Notes: generated by a model from the sequence alone, not told the origin. Counted from the stretch's first letter, positions 7,512 through 15,544 are shown. The stretch: DNA of 18,672 nucleotides from DAOSWM01 sp035380045 (GCA_035380045.1 DAOSWM010000058.1:1-18672); one strand, 5' to 3'. Made by a program: numbers and translations.

Positions 7512-8570
7512 TTATGCTATGTCAATCTCGCTGCACAGGTAAACATCCTGAATTGCATTTAGGATTTTTACTCCATCGGCCATTGGTTTTTGGAAAGCTT
7601 TTCGTCCGCTAATCAGTCCCATTCCACCTGCTCGTTTATTCACTATGGCCGTGTACACTGCTTCAGCCAAATCGCTGGCCCCGCTTGAAGCACCCCCAGA
7701 ATTAATGAGCCCTGCCCTGCCGTTATAGCAACTAATAACCTGGTAACGGGTGAGGTCAATGGGGTGTTCAGAAGATAGTTCTGTGTAAACCTTATCATTT
7801 GTCTTTCCAAAGCTAAGAGCCCTGAAGCCTCCATTATTCTCAGGAAGTTTTTGTTTAATAATATCGGCTTGTAAGGTAACGCCCAAATGATTTGCCTGAC
7901 CGGTTAGGTCGGCAGCTACATGGTAATCAACCCCATCCTTCTTAAATGCGCTGTTTCGTAGGTAACACCATAAAACGGTGGCCATTCCAAGTTGGTGAGC
8001 CTGTTCGAAAGCCTCTGCCACCTCAATAATCTGTCGGTTCGACTCCTCTGAGCCGAAGTATATAGTAGCGCCAACAGCTGTTGCCCCTAAATTCCATGCT
8101 TCATCGACCGAACCAAACATAATCTGGTCATACTTGTTAGGGTATGTTAAAAGTTCGTTATGGTTCAGCTTAACGATAAAGGGTATGCGGTGGGCATATT
8201 TTCGTGAAATTGATGCCAGAACTCCAAATGTAGAAGCAACCGCATTGGCACCACCTTCAATTGCCAGTTTCACAATATTCTCAGGGTCGAAGTATGCAGG
8301 ATTTGGCGCAAAAGATGCACCCGCCGTATGCTCAATCCCCTGATCGACTGGCAACACGGAAAGGTACCCAGTGCCAGCTAATCGCCCGGTACTAAACATC
8401 GACTGTAAACTGCGAAGCACCTGAGGAGAGCGGTTCGAATTGAAAACTACTCGTTCAATAAAATCGGGACCCGGAAGATGAAGTTGTTCTTTTGGGAAGG
8501 TTTCACACTTATGGTCGAATAGATATTTCGCTCTATCGCCAACCAGTTCAAAAATACCATTGAAGTTCAT
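7512..8570 (-). CDS. fbaB: Class I fructose-bisphosphate aldolase, DhnA/FbaB type
   Basis: The 352-residue enzyme cleaves fructose 1,6-bisphosphate to dihydroxyacetone phosphate and glyceraldehyde 3-phosphate, and reverses this in gluconeogenesis. It matches E. coli FbaB as I recall it along nearly its whole length, including GRLAGTGYLS, LPVDQGIEH, FIVKLNHNE, YFGSEESNRQI, LWCYLRNSAFKKDGVDYH and KRAGGMGLISGRKAF. The lysine in ADIIKQK (residue 239) corresponds to the Schiff-base lysine of the E. coli enzyme, so this is a metal-independent class I aldolase. It differs from the small eukaryotic class I type. The frame is open from 8603, but I choose the ATG at 8570 (MNFNGIFELVG): the extra 11 residues have no counterpart, and a good promoter overlaps the earlier ATG. 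It is probably monocistronic. Confidence 0.96.
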   Translation of the reverse strand: MNFNGIFELVGDRAKYLFDHKCETFPKEQLHLPGPDFIERVVFNSNRSPQVLRSLQSMFSTGRLAGTGYLSVLPVDQGIEHTAGASFAPNPAYFDPENIVKLAIEGGANAVASTFGVLASISRKYAHRIPFIVKLNHNELLTYPNKYDQIMFGSVDEAWNLGATAVGATIYFGSEESNRQIIEVAEAFEQAHQLGMATVLWCYLRNSAFKKDGVDYHVAADLTGQANHLGVTLQADIIKQKLPENNGGFRALSFGKTNDKVYTELSSEHPIDLTRYQVISCYNGRAGLINSGGASSGASDLAEAVYTAIVNKRAGGMGLISGRKAFQKPMADGVKILNAIQDVYLCSEIDIA

Positions 8571-8600
8571 AGCTGCTGTTTTTATGATTGTGGTAAAAAA

Positions 8601-8631
8601 CAAAGCTAGCCCAAATAAAAGGAAAAGTCAA
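8601..8631 (-). promoter_or_regulatory. Bacteroidota-type promoter of fbaB
   Basis: On the minus strand TTG (8631-8629, followed by AC) and TAGCTTTG (8608-8601) are separated by 20 bases, matching the Bacteroidota primary sigma pattern TTTG-N19-21-TAnnTTTG. Transcription should start near 8594, about 25 bases before the ATG at 8570. Confidence 0.65.
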
Positions 8632-8660
8632 GTAGAGATATACAATATTTTTAAGAAGGA

Positions 8661-8675
8661 GAAGAGCAACTCTTC
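8661..8675 (-). terminator. Weak hairpin after the TamL-type gene
   Basis: GAAGAG-CAA-CTCTTC forms a six-bp stem with a three-base loop 14 bases past the stop codon. The minus-strand tail TCCTTCTTAAAAA is only partly T-rich, so termination may be inefficient. Confidence 0.3.
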
Positions 8676-8689
8676 CATTTTTATTATTG

Positions 8690-11101
8690 CTAGAACGGGT
8701 ATCCAATACCAAACTGAAATGCAAAGTCATCCCTAACATACGGGCGTTGAAACGGGATCCAGTTTGTAGCCTCATTAGAATCATTTATTTTTAGGTTCAC
8801 GGCCGGATCGTGCACCTTAACTCCCATGTCAAGTCGAACGGTAAAAAAACCAAGATTCATTCTTACTCCCAACCCTGTTCCTAGCGCGAGTTGTTTATAG
8901 AAACTGTTGAACTTAAAAAGTGCACCGGGTCTCTCATCGGCTTGGTTTATAGCCCAAATATTTCCAGCATCGACGAAAAGGGCGCCTTCAAGCATCCAGA
9001 AAAGTTTGAACCTATATTCAACGTTTGCTTCGAACTTAATATCGCCTGTTTGATTTGGATAAACAACCGATGTATCGCTAAAAGTACCGGGGCCAAGGCT
9101 TCGGGCATGCCATGCTCTCACTCCCGAAGCGCCACCTGAAAAAAACTTCTTCTCAAAAGGCAACGCCTTTGAATTACCATAAGGGTACCCAATACCACTG
9201 TAAACCCTGTAAACAAACGTGTTGTTTTTATCAATCACATTATGGAACGTGTAGTTAAGTTCAGTGCGGACAAACTGAGAAAAATCGGTTCCAAAAATCT
9301 GGTATGCCTCTCCAGGATTCTTTTCAGAGAATGTTGAATAAATACCATTCAGGATATTCCCAGAAATCTCAAAATTGAATCGAAAAAGGGTGTAATTAAT
9401 ATTTTTTTTCTCCTTCTGGTTATTGAAAATAAAGTTATATCCAGTTAGCGTAATGAATTGATTTTGGTAGCTGTTAAGCAAATAAGCATTGTTTTCAATT
9501 TTGTTTTGAAATGTAGTATCCATCTCAAAAATATTGATAATATTAATTTCAACAGGGGTAATGCTATGAGTAACATTCCGCTCATTTTTCCAGCTGTACC
9601 CAAAGTTAAGCCCAGCAATTGTTCGAGTATAATCGGGGCGATTTTGGTAGTTGTAGGAAGCAGACAACTTTGTACTCGGCGCATATTTAGTAATATACTC
9701 TTTCCCTGAAAAGGGACTTAAAAAACGGGGGAAGCTGAAGCCAACCATACTTCCCACTTCGAAAGCAGGATCATAGGTTCCCATTTGAGCTTGCTGAATA
9801 AGTTCAAACATTCCCCGAAGTTTCAAGTCAAAAATTTCAGCACCCTTAAATAGGTTTTTATGTTGGTAGTTAAAGTTTGCCTCAGCACCAAAATCAGAAG
9901 AAGAGGTAGTACCAACCAAATCGACCTGATAACTTTGCAGCGTGTGAGCAGCTAGCTGAATGTGACAGTTCAACTTCCCAAACTTTGGTTTTTGCTCCAT
10001 CGATTGCTCGTTAAAAAACAGGAATGGGTCGTTGCTAGCCTCTACCTCGCCATCTCCATTCCCTTCGGGTTCAAAAAAGATATTAACCATACGGAATAAT
10101 CGCAGGGAACTCAAATTATTCCTCGTTTTGGTAACCATACTCTCGGAGTAAAGTTGTCCTGGCTCTATAAGGCTTGCTCTATGAAGCACCTTTAGGTCAA
10201 TGCCCGGATTCCCTGAGTATATATAATAGTTGCCATGAAATAGTATTGTATCAAGTTGGTTCGACTCTTTAAGGTTGAAGAATGTTATGGGATCGTAATT
10301 TGGATAAATGTACACTTTACTCACCTGAAACTTTTTATACTCTTGAACAATTCTGTCTCCGAACTGGTTACGAATAAAACGATTACGAATATTCATATCG
10401 AGATTAACCCTTGTTCCCTCAAGAGCAGTGTCGGCAGTGAAGGTTATGAAATCACGAGAGAAGTAAAAATAACCTTGCTCCTTCAACCCTTCTTCAATAC
10501 GCCTCCTTTCATCGTTAAGAATATCCTTATCAAACCTTACTCCTTTTTTAATAAGGGAGTTATCAATATTAGAAAGCACATAACTTCTGACTGTTGTATC
10601 CTCAATAATGTAACGAATTTCGTTAATTTTATATGGTTTGCCAAGGGTTATATTGTATTCTGTTTCGGCTCTTTGACGTTTCCTGTAAATAGTAGAATCC
10701 TTAACGGTGGATGAGTAGTAACCTTTGTTTTCAAGGAATTGTTTAAGATTCTGGGTAGTTTGCCCTGTTTGAAATGTATCTAAAATAACGGGTTCCTCTC
10801 CTATAGTTTTTAACCATCGATGAATACCTGTGTACTTACTAGGGTTTGCAGCGTTATACATTCTAAGGTGGAAGCGAAACAATAAGATTCTTTTGTTTGG
10901 TTTCTGCCGTATATAATTATCAAGTTCACTACTACTAATAGTTTTCTGCTTGGAATCGTCAATTTTGATGGTGGTTTTATCGAGCAGGTACTTTTGTGGA
11001 GGGATATTTTTAGTAATACTACACGACGAAACCAGAATGGTAGCCATCACGCAAATTACGACCAATGAATTTGAATGTATTTTACGAATACAAAACTTCA
11101 T
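8690..11101 (-). CDS. BamA/TamA-family outer-membrane lipoprotein, TamL type
   Basis: The 803-residue protein starts with a short lipoprotein signal ending ILVSSC (Cys27 would be lipidated), unusual for a beta-barrel protein but typical of the Bacteroidota TamL group. The N-terminal half has POTRA-like repeats (for example KGYYSSTVKD near 126, the EQGYFYFSRD segment near 208 and the LYSESMVTKTRNNLSSLRLF segment near 317). The C-terminal half, from about residue 380, is a 16-strand-type barrel that ends in the aromatic beta-signal FQFGIGYPF. The L6-loop motif FFSGGASGVRAWHARSLGPG (653-672) replaces the VRGF/Y of BamA with VRAW, as in other Bacteroidota relatives. The family inserts or exports outer-membrane proteins, with TamB as partner; no tamB is adjacent. 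Start ATG at 11101 precedes a basic n-region. The fbaB promoter lies just beyond its stop, so the two genes are independent. Confidence 0.88.
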   Translation of the reverse strand: MKFCIRKIHSNSLVVICVMATILVSSCSITKNIPPQKYLLDKTTIKIDDSKQKTISSSELDNYIRQKPNKRILLFRFHLRMYNAANPSKYTGIHRWLKTIGEEPVILDTFQTGQTTQNLKQFLENKGYYSSTVKDSTIYRKRQRAETEYNITLGKPYKINEIRYIIEDTTVRSYVLSNIDNSLIKKGVRFDKDILNDERRRIEEGLKEQGYFYFSRDFITFTADTALEGTRVNLDMNIRNRFIRNQFGDRIVQEYKKFQVSKVYIYPNYDPITFFNLKESNQLDTILFHGNYYIYSGNPGIDLKVLHRASLIEPGQLYSESMVTKTRNNLSSLRLFRMVNIFFEPEGNGDGEVEASNDPFLFFNEQSMEQKPKFGKLNCHIQLAAHTLQSYQVDLVGTTSSSDFGAEANFNYQHKNLFKGAEIFDLKLRGMFELIQQAQMGTYDPAFEVGSMVGFSFPRFLSPFSGKEYITKYAPSTKLSASYNYQNRPDYTRTIAGLNFGYSWKNERNVTHSITPVEINIINIFEMDTTFQNKIENNAYLLNSYQNQFITLTGYNFIFNNQKEKKNINYTLFRFNFEISGNILNGIYSTFSEKNPGEAYQIFGTDFSQFVRTELNYTFHNVIDKNNTFVYRVYSGIGYPYGNSKALPFEKKFFSGGASGVRAWHARSLGPGTFSDTSVVYPNQTGDIKFEANVEYRFKLFWMLEGALFVDAGNIWAINQADERPGALFKFNSFYKQLALGTGLGVRMNLGFFTVRLDMGVKVHDPAVNLKINDSNEATNWIPFQRPYVRDDFAFQFGIGYPF

Positions 11102-11170
11102 TTATATAACCACAAGTATTTTAAATATTAAAAAAACGTGTGAAAGATAAGAAATCGAAATCACAGTACC

Positions 11171-11185
11171 TTCACAAAATGTGAA
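11171..11185. promoter_or_regulatory. Short inverted repeat upstream of the TamL-type gene
   Basis: TTCACA-AAA-TGTGAA is a perfect 6+6 inverted repeat lying 70-84 bases before the ATG at 11101. No good -7 box was found near it. It could be an operator, but short AT-rich palindromes arise by chance. Confidence 0.25.
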
Positions 11186-11255
11186 AAAGATAGCGCACAA
11201 AACATGCCATTCAACAATAATACCAAGTGATTAATCAAAAAAAGTATTTCCTATT

Positions 11256-11299
11256 AAAAAAAAATGGTTTTCATCCGAAAAATTGGATGAAAACCATTT
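11256..11299 (-). terminator. Strong terminator after the 94-residue protein gene
   Basis: A perfect 15-bp stem pairs AAATGGTTTTCATCC (11262-11276) with GGATGAAAACCATTT (11285-11299), with an eight-base loop. On the minus strand it ends in a nine-T run (complement of A at 11256-11264). It starts 21 bases past the stop at 11321 and separates this gene from the TamL-type gene. Confidence 0.88.
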
Positions 11300-11320
11300 G
11301 AATAATTAATCAAAGGAATG

Positions 11321-11605
11321 CTATTTTGTAAGTTCGCTTAGCTGCGAAAAAGCATTGTCGACGTTTGTTAACAAATCGCTATAGATATCCTTATAGTGTT
11401 TTTTTAGCTGCTTTTTGTCGAAGGATTTATCCGGATTATTTGCCCTGCGGAAAAGATCGTTGCGAGTATAAACAACCTCTTCGATAAGTTTGACAACCTG
11501 TTCTCTTTTCTCTTCACCGTGTAGGTACATGTATGTGTAGCAATCGGAAACAACCTCGCTCACAAGGTAATCGATATCCTTCTTTAAGTTTCTTAAATTA
11601 GCCAT
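11321..11605 (-). CDS. Small conserved-looking cytoplasmic protein, function unknown
   Basis: I do not recognise a named family. The 94-residue product has no signal peptide or membrane segment, is highly charged, and reads as mostly alpha-helical, with heptad-like spacing in LRNLKKDIDYLVSEVVSDC and again in the EQVVKLIEEVVYTRND segment; a short helical-bundle protein is a fair guess. Similar small proteins occur beside unrelated genes in Bacteroidota, as far as I recall. It has its own -7 box (TACTTTTG) 33 bases before the ATG and a strong terminator, so it is expressed alone and is likely a real gene. It lies 79 bases after the FISUMP gene cluster but shares nothing with those secreted proteins. 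Confidence 0.8.
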   Translation of the reverse strand: MANLRNLKKDIDYLVSEVVSDCYTYMYLHGEEKREQVVKLIEEVVYTRNDLFRRANNPDKSFDKKQLKKHYKDIYSDLLTNVDNAFSQLSELTK

Positions 11606-11638
11606 AGCTCAATAATAATTTGTTTGTAATTTGAACTG

Positions 11639-11646
11639 CAAAAGTA
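11639..11646 (-). promoter_or_regulatory. Candidate -7 box for the 94-residue protein gene
   Basis: The minus strand reads TACTTTTG, an exact TAnnTTTG match, 33 bases before the ATG at 11605. A clear TTTG -33 element at 19-21 bases was not found. Confidence 0.45.
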
Positions 11647-11684
11647 GTAAAGATAACCCAAATAAACGTTGTATTTTTCAACAA

Positions 11685-13436
11685 TTATTTCCAATTATCC
11701 TTCACACATCGAACCGAATACAGTTCTGTACCCACCAAATTTGCAACAGGGATTGAAACGAGGCTTGAACCCACAACTCGAGAAATTATATATGCACCAG
11801 TTAACGGGTCACCAATGCCATCTCCACTGGTCCAGAAGTAAGCCTTTTCCCTGAGCTCGGCAAAAGTGGGGTCACCAGCTGTAACAGGAAGAGTCCCAAA
11901 TCCAGCGGGACGAGCCGAAAAACCAGAGAGGTTACTAGGCGAAATAGTACCAGGTGCAAAGTCCCAAAAATCAACTTCCATCAGCCTTTCTGCGATAATA
12001 TCAGGGTTTTCACCCCACCATTCCCCTCCAAGGTATGCGAAGAGTTCCTCCCAGTCGTTCTGGTTTGGAACATGCCAATACTGCGGGCAAAGCCCCATTG
12101 CCGATTGTACTGCAGTTGCCGAGTAAAGTAGCCCATATGTTTCACGATTCGCTGGATCTAAATTGTAATCAAACACATCGTTGAATGTATTTATCGAACT
12201 TCCATCTTGATAATTAATGGTTTGCAAGTTCTCTTTCATCCAAACCTGATTCCCAATCTGAACGGTTTGGTATGTATGTCCATAGTAATCTACAGGAGGA
12301 GAAGCTACTGTTCCGCCTGTGTATAGGTTACCTGCAACATTAACGTCGCCAGTGGTTGTAAGGCTAGTGTAAATATAGGTGCTGTCGCTATTTACTGTAA
12401 GGTAATCATCAATCTGCTTCGATTGGGTTAAACCACCAACTGCAAAACCTCCTTTGCTACCGGATTTAGCATCCTCTCTTACTGTGAATCGTGCTTCGTT
12501 ATAGTTTATGTTCAAATAGTCGTTAGTTTCCGATTTATTCTGGGTTAACCCGCCTACGGCAAATCCACCCTTACTTCCGGTTTTTGAATCAGTGGTTTCC
12601 ACGATATTAAACCTAACGCTATCGGGGTGAAGTACAAAGTAGTCGGTATTTTGCTTGCTTTGTGTTAGTCCTCCCACTGCAAATCCACCTTTACCCGACT
12701 TACCGGAAACCGGTTCAACAAGGTTGAAGCGAATGCTATCGGGTTGAAGCGTGAAGTAGTTAACCTCTTCTTTGCTCTGGGTTAAGCCTCCCACGGCAAA
12801 TCCACCCTTCGAGCCCTTAGCTTGGTCATCACCACTAACAAAAAACCTTGCACCCGACTCGTAAACAGCAAAAACAACTTCGTTGTTAGAATTGGTAACT
12901 GTGAATATTGGTTGCTCAACATCTCTTTCTGCTTGCGCTGCAACATTTACTGTATTAGCGTTCATATTAACCTGGCTCGTGGGAACCCATGCGTCACCAT
13001 TACTCATAACTGTTTGTCCATTGGAACTCTCACCCCAAATTGCGTTTCCTGCTTTAAGGGCGTAGGGTACCGATAAAATTTGTGAAGCTCCAAGTGTAAC
13101 ATAATCGGGTGCTTCACCTATTTTAATATCAATTTTTATGAATACGCTCTCTTCCCAAGGAATATCGTTGAACGAGCCAGATAAAACGTTCCCATCTCCA
13201 ATAGACAATGAAACTATTCCCTGCTCATTTGTTTCAGCTGCATGGGTTTCGGAATAGGCAACAGTTCCTTCAATGGTTCCAACTAAAAGGCTGATTCTTA
13301 CATCCACTTCCTGATTCTCGATGGTAGTACCATCGGCATTTCGCAATGCTGCCTGGTATGAAAACTTATTAGGCACCTGTGCATTCGCAATACTTACTAC
13401 GAGAATAATTACTGCTATTAAATAAAAATTTTTCAT
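11685..13436 (-). CDS. Secreted FISUMP-domain protein with four GGFAVGG repeats
   Basis: The 583-residue protein has a Sec signal peptide (residues 1-19, cut after IANA), an N-terminal domain common in Bacteroidota surface proteins (KFSYQAALRNADGT, ending ILSVPYALKAGNA near 132), a variable stretch, four 39-40 residue repeats (207-355), and a C-terminal FISUMP domain (about 383-583). The FISUMP domain shows the expected landmarks: QIGNQVWMKENL, LCPQYWHVPNQNDWEEL, LSGFSARPAGF, YFWTS and a final YSVRCVKD. It should be exported and sit on or outside the cell surface; binding or adhesion is inferred from repeat architecture, since FISUMP has no settled function. There is no lipobox after the signal peptide and no type IX secretion C-terminal domain. 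It is a paralogue of the 656-residue protein upstream, and the two may be co-transcribed. Confidence 0.88.
   Translation of the reverse strand: MKNFYLIAVIILVVSIANAQVPNKFSYQAALRNADGTTIENQEVDVRISLLVGTIEGTVAYSETHAAETNEQGIVSLSIGDGNVLSGSFNDIPWEESVFIKIDIKIGEAPDYVTLGASQILSVPYALKAGNAIWGESSNGQTVMSNGDAWVPTSQVNMNANTVNVAAQAERDVEQPIFTVTNSNNEVVFAVYESGARFFVSGDDQAKGSKGGFAVGGLTQSKEEVNYFTLQPDSIRFNLVEPVSGKSGKGGFAVGGLTQSKQNTDYFVLHPDSVRFNIVETTDSKTGSKGGFAVGGLTQNKSETNDYLNINYNEARFTVREDAKSGSKGGFAVGGLTQSKQIDDYLTVNSDSTYIYTSLTTTGDVNVAGNLYTGGTVASPPVDYYGHTYQTVQIGNQVWMKENLQTINYQDGSSINTFNDVFDYNLDPANRETYGLLYSATAVQSAMGLCPQYWHVPNQNDWEELFAYLGGEWWGENPDIIAERLMEVDFWDFAPGTISPSNLSGFSARPAGFGTLPVTAGDPTFAELREKAYFWTSGDGIGDPLTGAYIISRVVGSSLVSIPVANLVGTELYSVRCVKDNWK
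12372..12818 (-). repeat. Four KGGFAVGGLTQ repeat units in the 583-residue protein
   Basis: GGFAVGGLTQ occurs at residues 211-220, 250-259, 290-299 and 329-338, a period of 39-40. After each comes a linker of the type Lys-x4-5-Asp/Asn-Tyr-Phe/Leu, then a strand-like xLxPDSxRFNxVE or variant. Copies differ mainly at third codon positions in the core (for example GGT, GGG, GGC or GGA for the same glycine), so the protein sequence is being conserved. Confidence 0.9.
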
Positions 13437-13522
13437 AATTGAGTTTACTTTAAATGTTAGTTCGGGATAAAGTTATGTTAATAAAATCACTTTTTCAAAA
13501 AAACTCAAGGTTTCCAAAAGCA

Positions 13523-13550
13523 AGATGGGTTGAAAAACTCCAACCCATCT
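13523..13550 (-). terminator. Hairpin between the two paralogous FISUMP genes
   Basis: AGATGGGTTG (13523-13532) pairs perfectly with CAACCCATCT (13541-13550) around an eight-base loop, 23 bases after the stop of the 656-residue gene. The minus-strand tail TGCTTTTGG is a poor T run, so it may attenuate rather than fully stop transcription into the next gene. Confidence 0.5.
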
Positions 13551-13573
13551 ATACAAAAAATATTATAAAACAA

Positions 13574-15544
13574 CTAGTTATCCTTTATACACCTAACTGA
13601 AAATGCTTGACCAAAGGGAGCCTCACCGCTTGAAATCCCAGTTCCATCGAGTGTATAGTACTCTGCAAGCGTTTGACCAATGCTCCACCAGTATGCCCTA
13701 TAACCTTTCTCCGAATAAAACCAACTTGCACTAAAATAAGCAGTTCCGCCTGGACGACCAGAGAACCCAGAAATGTTATTTGCAGAATTGTCTTCCATCC
13801 AATATCCAGTGGTAGCACCTACGGTACCTTTCTCCATAAGTTTTTGTCCGGTAACCTCAGCATTAGCAGCCCAATCAGCTCCACCAACAAAAGTTAGCAA
13901 CTCCGTCCAGTCGAGGAAGTTTGGCACATGCCAGCCGGTTGGACAAACGCCACCACCTGTTGGGCTGTAAACAGCAGCTTCTGTATAAAGCCTGCCAAAA
14001 ATATTTAGGGTATCAGCATCATCAGAAACACCATATATCAATAAGTTTGCTAGTTCAATGGGAGTACCATCGGCATATTTTGTTGTTTTGAGGTTTTGTT
14101 TCATCCAAATTTGATTCCCAATACGAACGGTTGCGTACTCGTTTCCATCAACATCTTTAACTGGCAAGGTTCCTACTACTCCACCTGTTGTCATACTTCC
14201 AGAAACAACCATATCGCCCATGGCTGACAAGGTATTCTGAATGTAGGTTGAGTCGGCATTTACCATAAAATAATCTGATTCACCAAACTTATTCTGGGTT
14301 AAACCACCAACGGCAAATCCACCCTTTGAGCCGCTCTTAGCATCATCACGAATTGTGAAACGTGCTTCATCGAAGTTAATATTCATGTAATCGTTGGTTA
14401 CCGACTTATTCTGGGTTAGCCCACCAACTGCGAAACCACCTTTGCTGCCCGATTTGCTTGGAACCTCAACAATATTGAACCTTACGCTGTCGGGCTCAAG
14501 AATGAAGTAGTTAACTTCCTGCTTATTTTGAGTTAAACCACCTACGGCGAAACCTCCTTTACTTCCCGATTTAGCACCACTATCCTCCACATAAACTCGT
14601 GTACCATCCTCATAAACAGCAAAAGCCAGCTTACTTTCGCTGGTGTAAACAGCGAATATTGGCTGCTCTGGATTGTGACCCGCTTCGGCTCTTACCTCAA
14701 AAGTTTCATCGGTTAGCATCACTTTACCTGTTGCCACCCATGAGGTGCCATCGTGCATAAGCATTTGCCCTTCAGTTCCTTCAACCAGCGGACCAACTGG
14801 ACCCTGCTCTCCATCCTGAGTTAAAATTGTCCACTCGGTGCCATTATAAATGTAGGATTTCTTATCAACTGTATTGTAGTAGGCCCAGTTAATTACTGGA
14901 TCGGCAGGAGCAGCCTCGAGGCTTCCTTTCCAAAGAATTCCAACGCCATCGGCTCCGGCTTCGCCATCGGTTCCATCCTGAGCAAGTGTTGTCCACTGTG
15001 TTCCATCGTACACGTACGATTTTTTATCAACAGTGTTGTAGTAAGCCTGATTTAAAGTTGGGTCAGCTGGGGCAGCATCGAGGCTTCCCAGCCAAAGAAG
15101 TGAAATACCGGGTTCGCCCTGTGGCCCCTGAGGGCCAGGAGTTCCTGTGGCGGCGTACAGTGCGTACGGAACTGCCAGAATTCGGGTTGTTCCCATGGTA
15201 ACAAACTCGGCTGCTTCATCCATCTTAATATCGATTTGAATATCGATATTTCCATCGGCCCATGGAATATCGTCGAGGCTTCCGGTGGGCTCGGTTCCAT
15301 TGCCAACCACCATATTTACAACCCCCTGTGGAGTTGTAGTAAGCGTATGGACTTCGGTGTAGAGAGCACTCTCATCGCTGCCGCTTACCAGCAGACTTAC
15401 CTTTATGTCAACCTCCTGGTTGGCAATTATTGTACCATCGGCATTACGAACAACGGCCTGGTACGAGAATTTTCGTGGTGACTGACCCATAACCTGCAAA
15501 ACTATTGCAAGTACTACTAACAGGGTTGTGGTTAATTGCTTCAT
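13574..15544 (-). CDS. Secreted FISUMP-domain protein with collagen-like patches and GGFAVGG repeats
   Basis: The 656-residue paralogue has a signal peptide (1-20, ending QVMG), the same FSYQA-type N-terminal domain (22-132), Gly-X-Y patches (GTPGPQGPQGEPG at 134-146, DGTDGEAGADG at 190-200, DGEQGPVGP at 244-252), two 45-residue units between them (147-191 and 201-245), three GGFAVGG repeats (326-435) and a C-terminal FISUMP domain (463-656). FISUMP landmarks are RIGNQIWMKQNLKTTKYADG, VCPTGWHVPNFLDWTEL, ISGFSGRPGG, WWS and FSVRCIKDN. The layout resembles a fibre: anchoring N-terminus, rod, then a lectin-like head. Surface adhesion is inferred only. It starts 66 bases after the upstream FISUMP gene with no terminator between, so the two could form an operon. 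Neither lipobox nor type IX sorting domain is visible. Confidence 0.9.
   Translation of the reverse strand: MKQLTTTLLVVLAIVLQVMGQSPRKFSYQAVVRNADGTIIANQEVDIKVSLLVSGSDESALYTEVHTLTTTPQGVVNMVVGNGTEPTGSLDDIPWADGNIDIQIDIKMDEAAEFVTMGTTRILAVPYALYAATGTPGPQGPQGEPGISLLWLGSLDAAPADPTLNQAYYNTVDKKSYVYDGTQWTTLAQDGTDGEAGADGVGILWKGSLEAAPADPVINWAYYNTVDKKSYIYNGTEWTILTQDGEQGPVGPLVEGTEGQMLMHDGTSWVATGKVMLTDETFEVRAEAGHNPEQPIFAVYTSESKLAFAVYEDGTRVYVEDSGAKSGSKGGFAVGGLTQNKQEVNYFILEPDSVRFNIVEVPSKSGSKGGFAVGGLTQNKSVTNDYMNINFDEARFTIRDDAKSGSKGGFAVGGLTQNKFGESDYFMVNADSTYIQNTLSAMGDMVVSGSMTTGGVVGTLPVKDVDGNEYATVRIGNQIWMKQNLKTTKYADGTPIELANLLIYGVSDDADTLNIFGRLYTEAAVYSPTGGGVCPTGWHVPNFLDWTELLTFVGGADWAANAEVTGQKLMEKGTVGATTGYWMEDNSANNISGFSGRPGGTAYFSASWFYSEKGYRAYWWSIGQTLAEYYTLDGTGISSGEAPFGQAFSVRCIKDN
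14240..14569 (-). repeat. Three KGGFAVGGLTQ repeat units in the 656-residue protein
   Basis: SGSKGGFAVGGLTQ begins at residues 326, 365 and 404, an exact 39-residue period. The linkers after each copy match linkers in the 583-residue paralogue one for one, except that one unit type is absent here. Confidence 0.9.
14810..15106 (-). repeat. Two-copy unit with LGSLDAAPADP and YYNTVDKKSY
   Basis: Residues 147-191 and 201-245 are near-identical: LLWLGSLDAAPADP / ILWKGSLEAAPADP, AYYNTVDKKSYVYDGTQWT / AYYNTVDKKSYIYNGTEWT, each ending QDG. Similar units occur in tail-fibre-like and surface proteins of Bacteroidota, where they alternate with Gly-X-Y patches as here. The DNA copies differ at synonymous sites, so the duplication is not recent. 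Confidence 0.88.

Noticed and set aside
8571..8603. Longer N-terminus for fbaB starting at 8603
   Set aside because: That ATG overlaps the -7 box TAGCTTTG, and E. coli FbaB has no counterpart to the extra residues.
8681..8784. Overlapping minus-strand frame at the 3' end of the TamL-type gene and across the fbaB upstream region
   Set aside because: It has no coding character and is a shadow of the TamL frame extending across the fbaB promoter region.
12372..14569. Regular direct repeats as a possible CRISPR or VNTR array
   Set aside because: The period is 117-120 bases, in frame within coding sequence, and copies differ at synonymous positions; there are no unique spacers between identical repeats.
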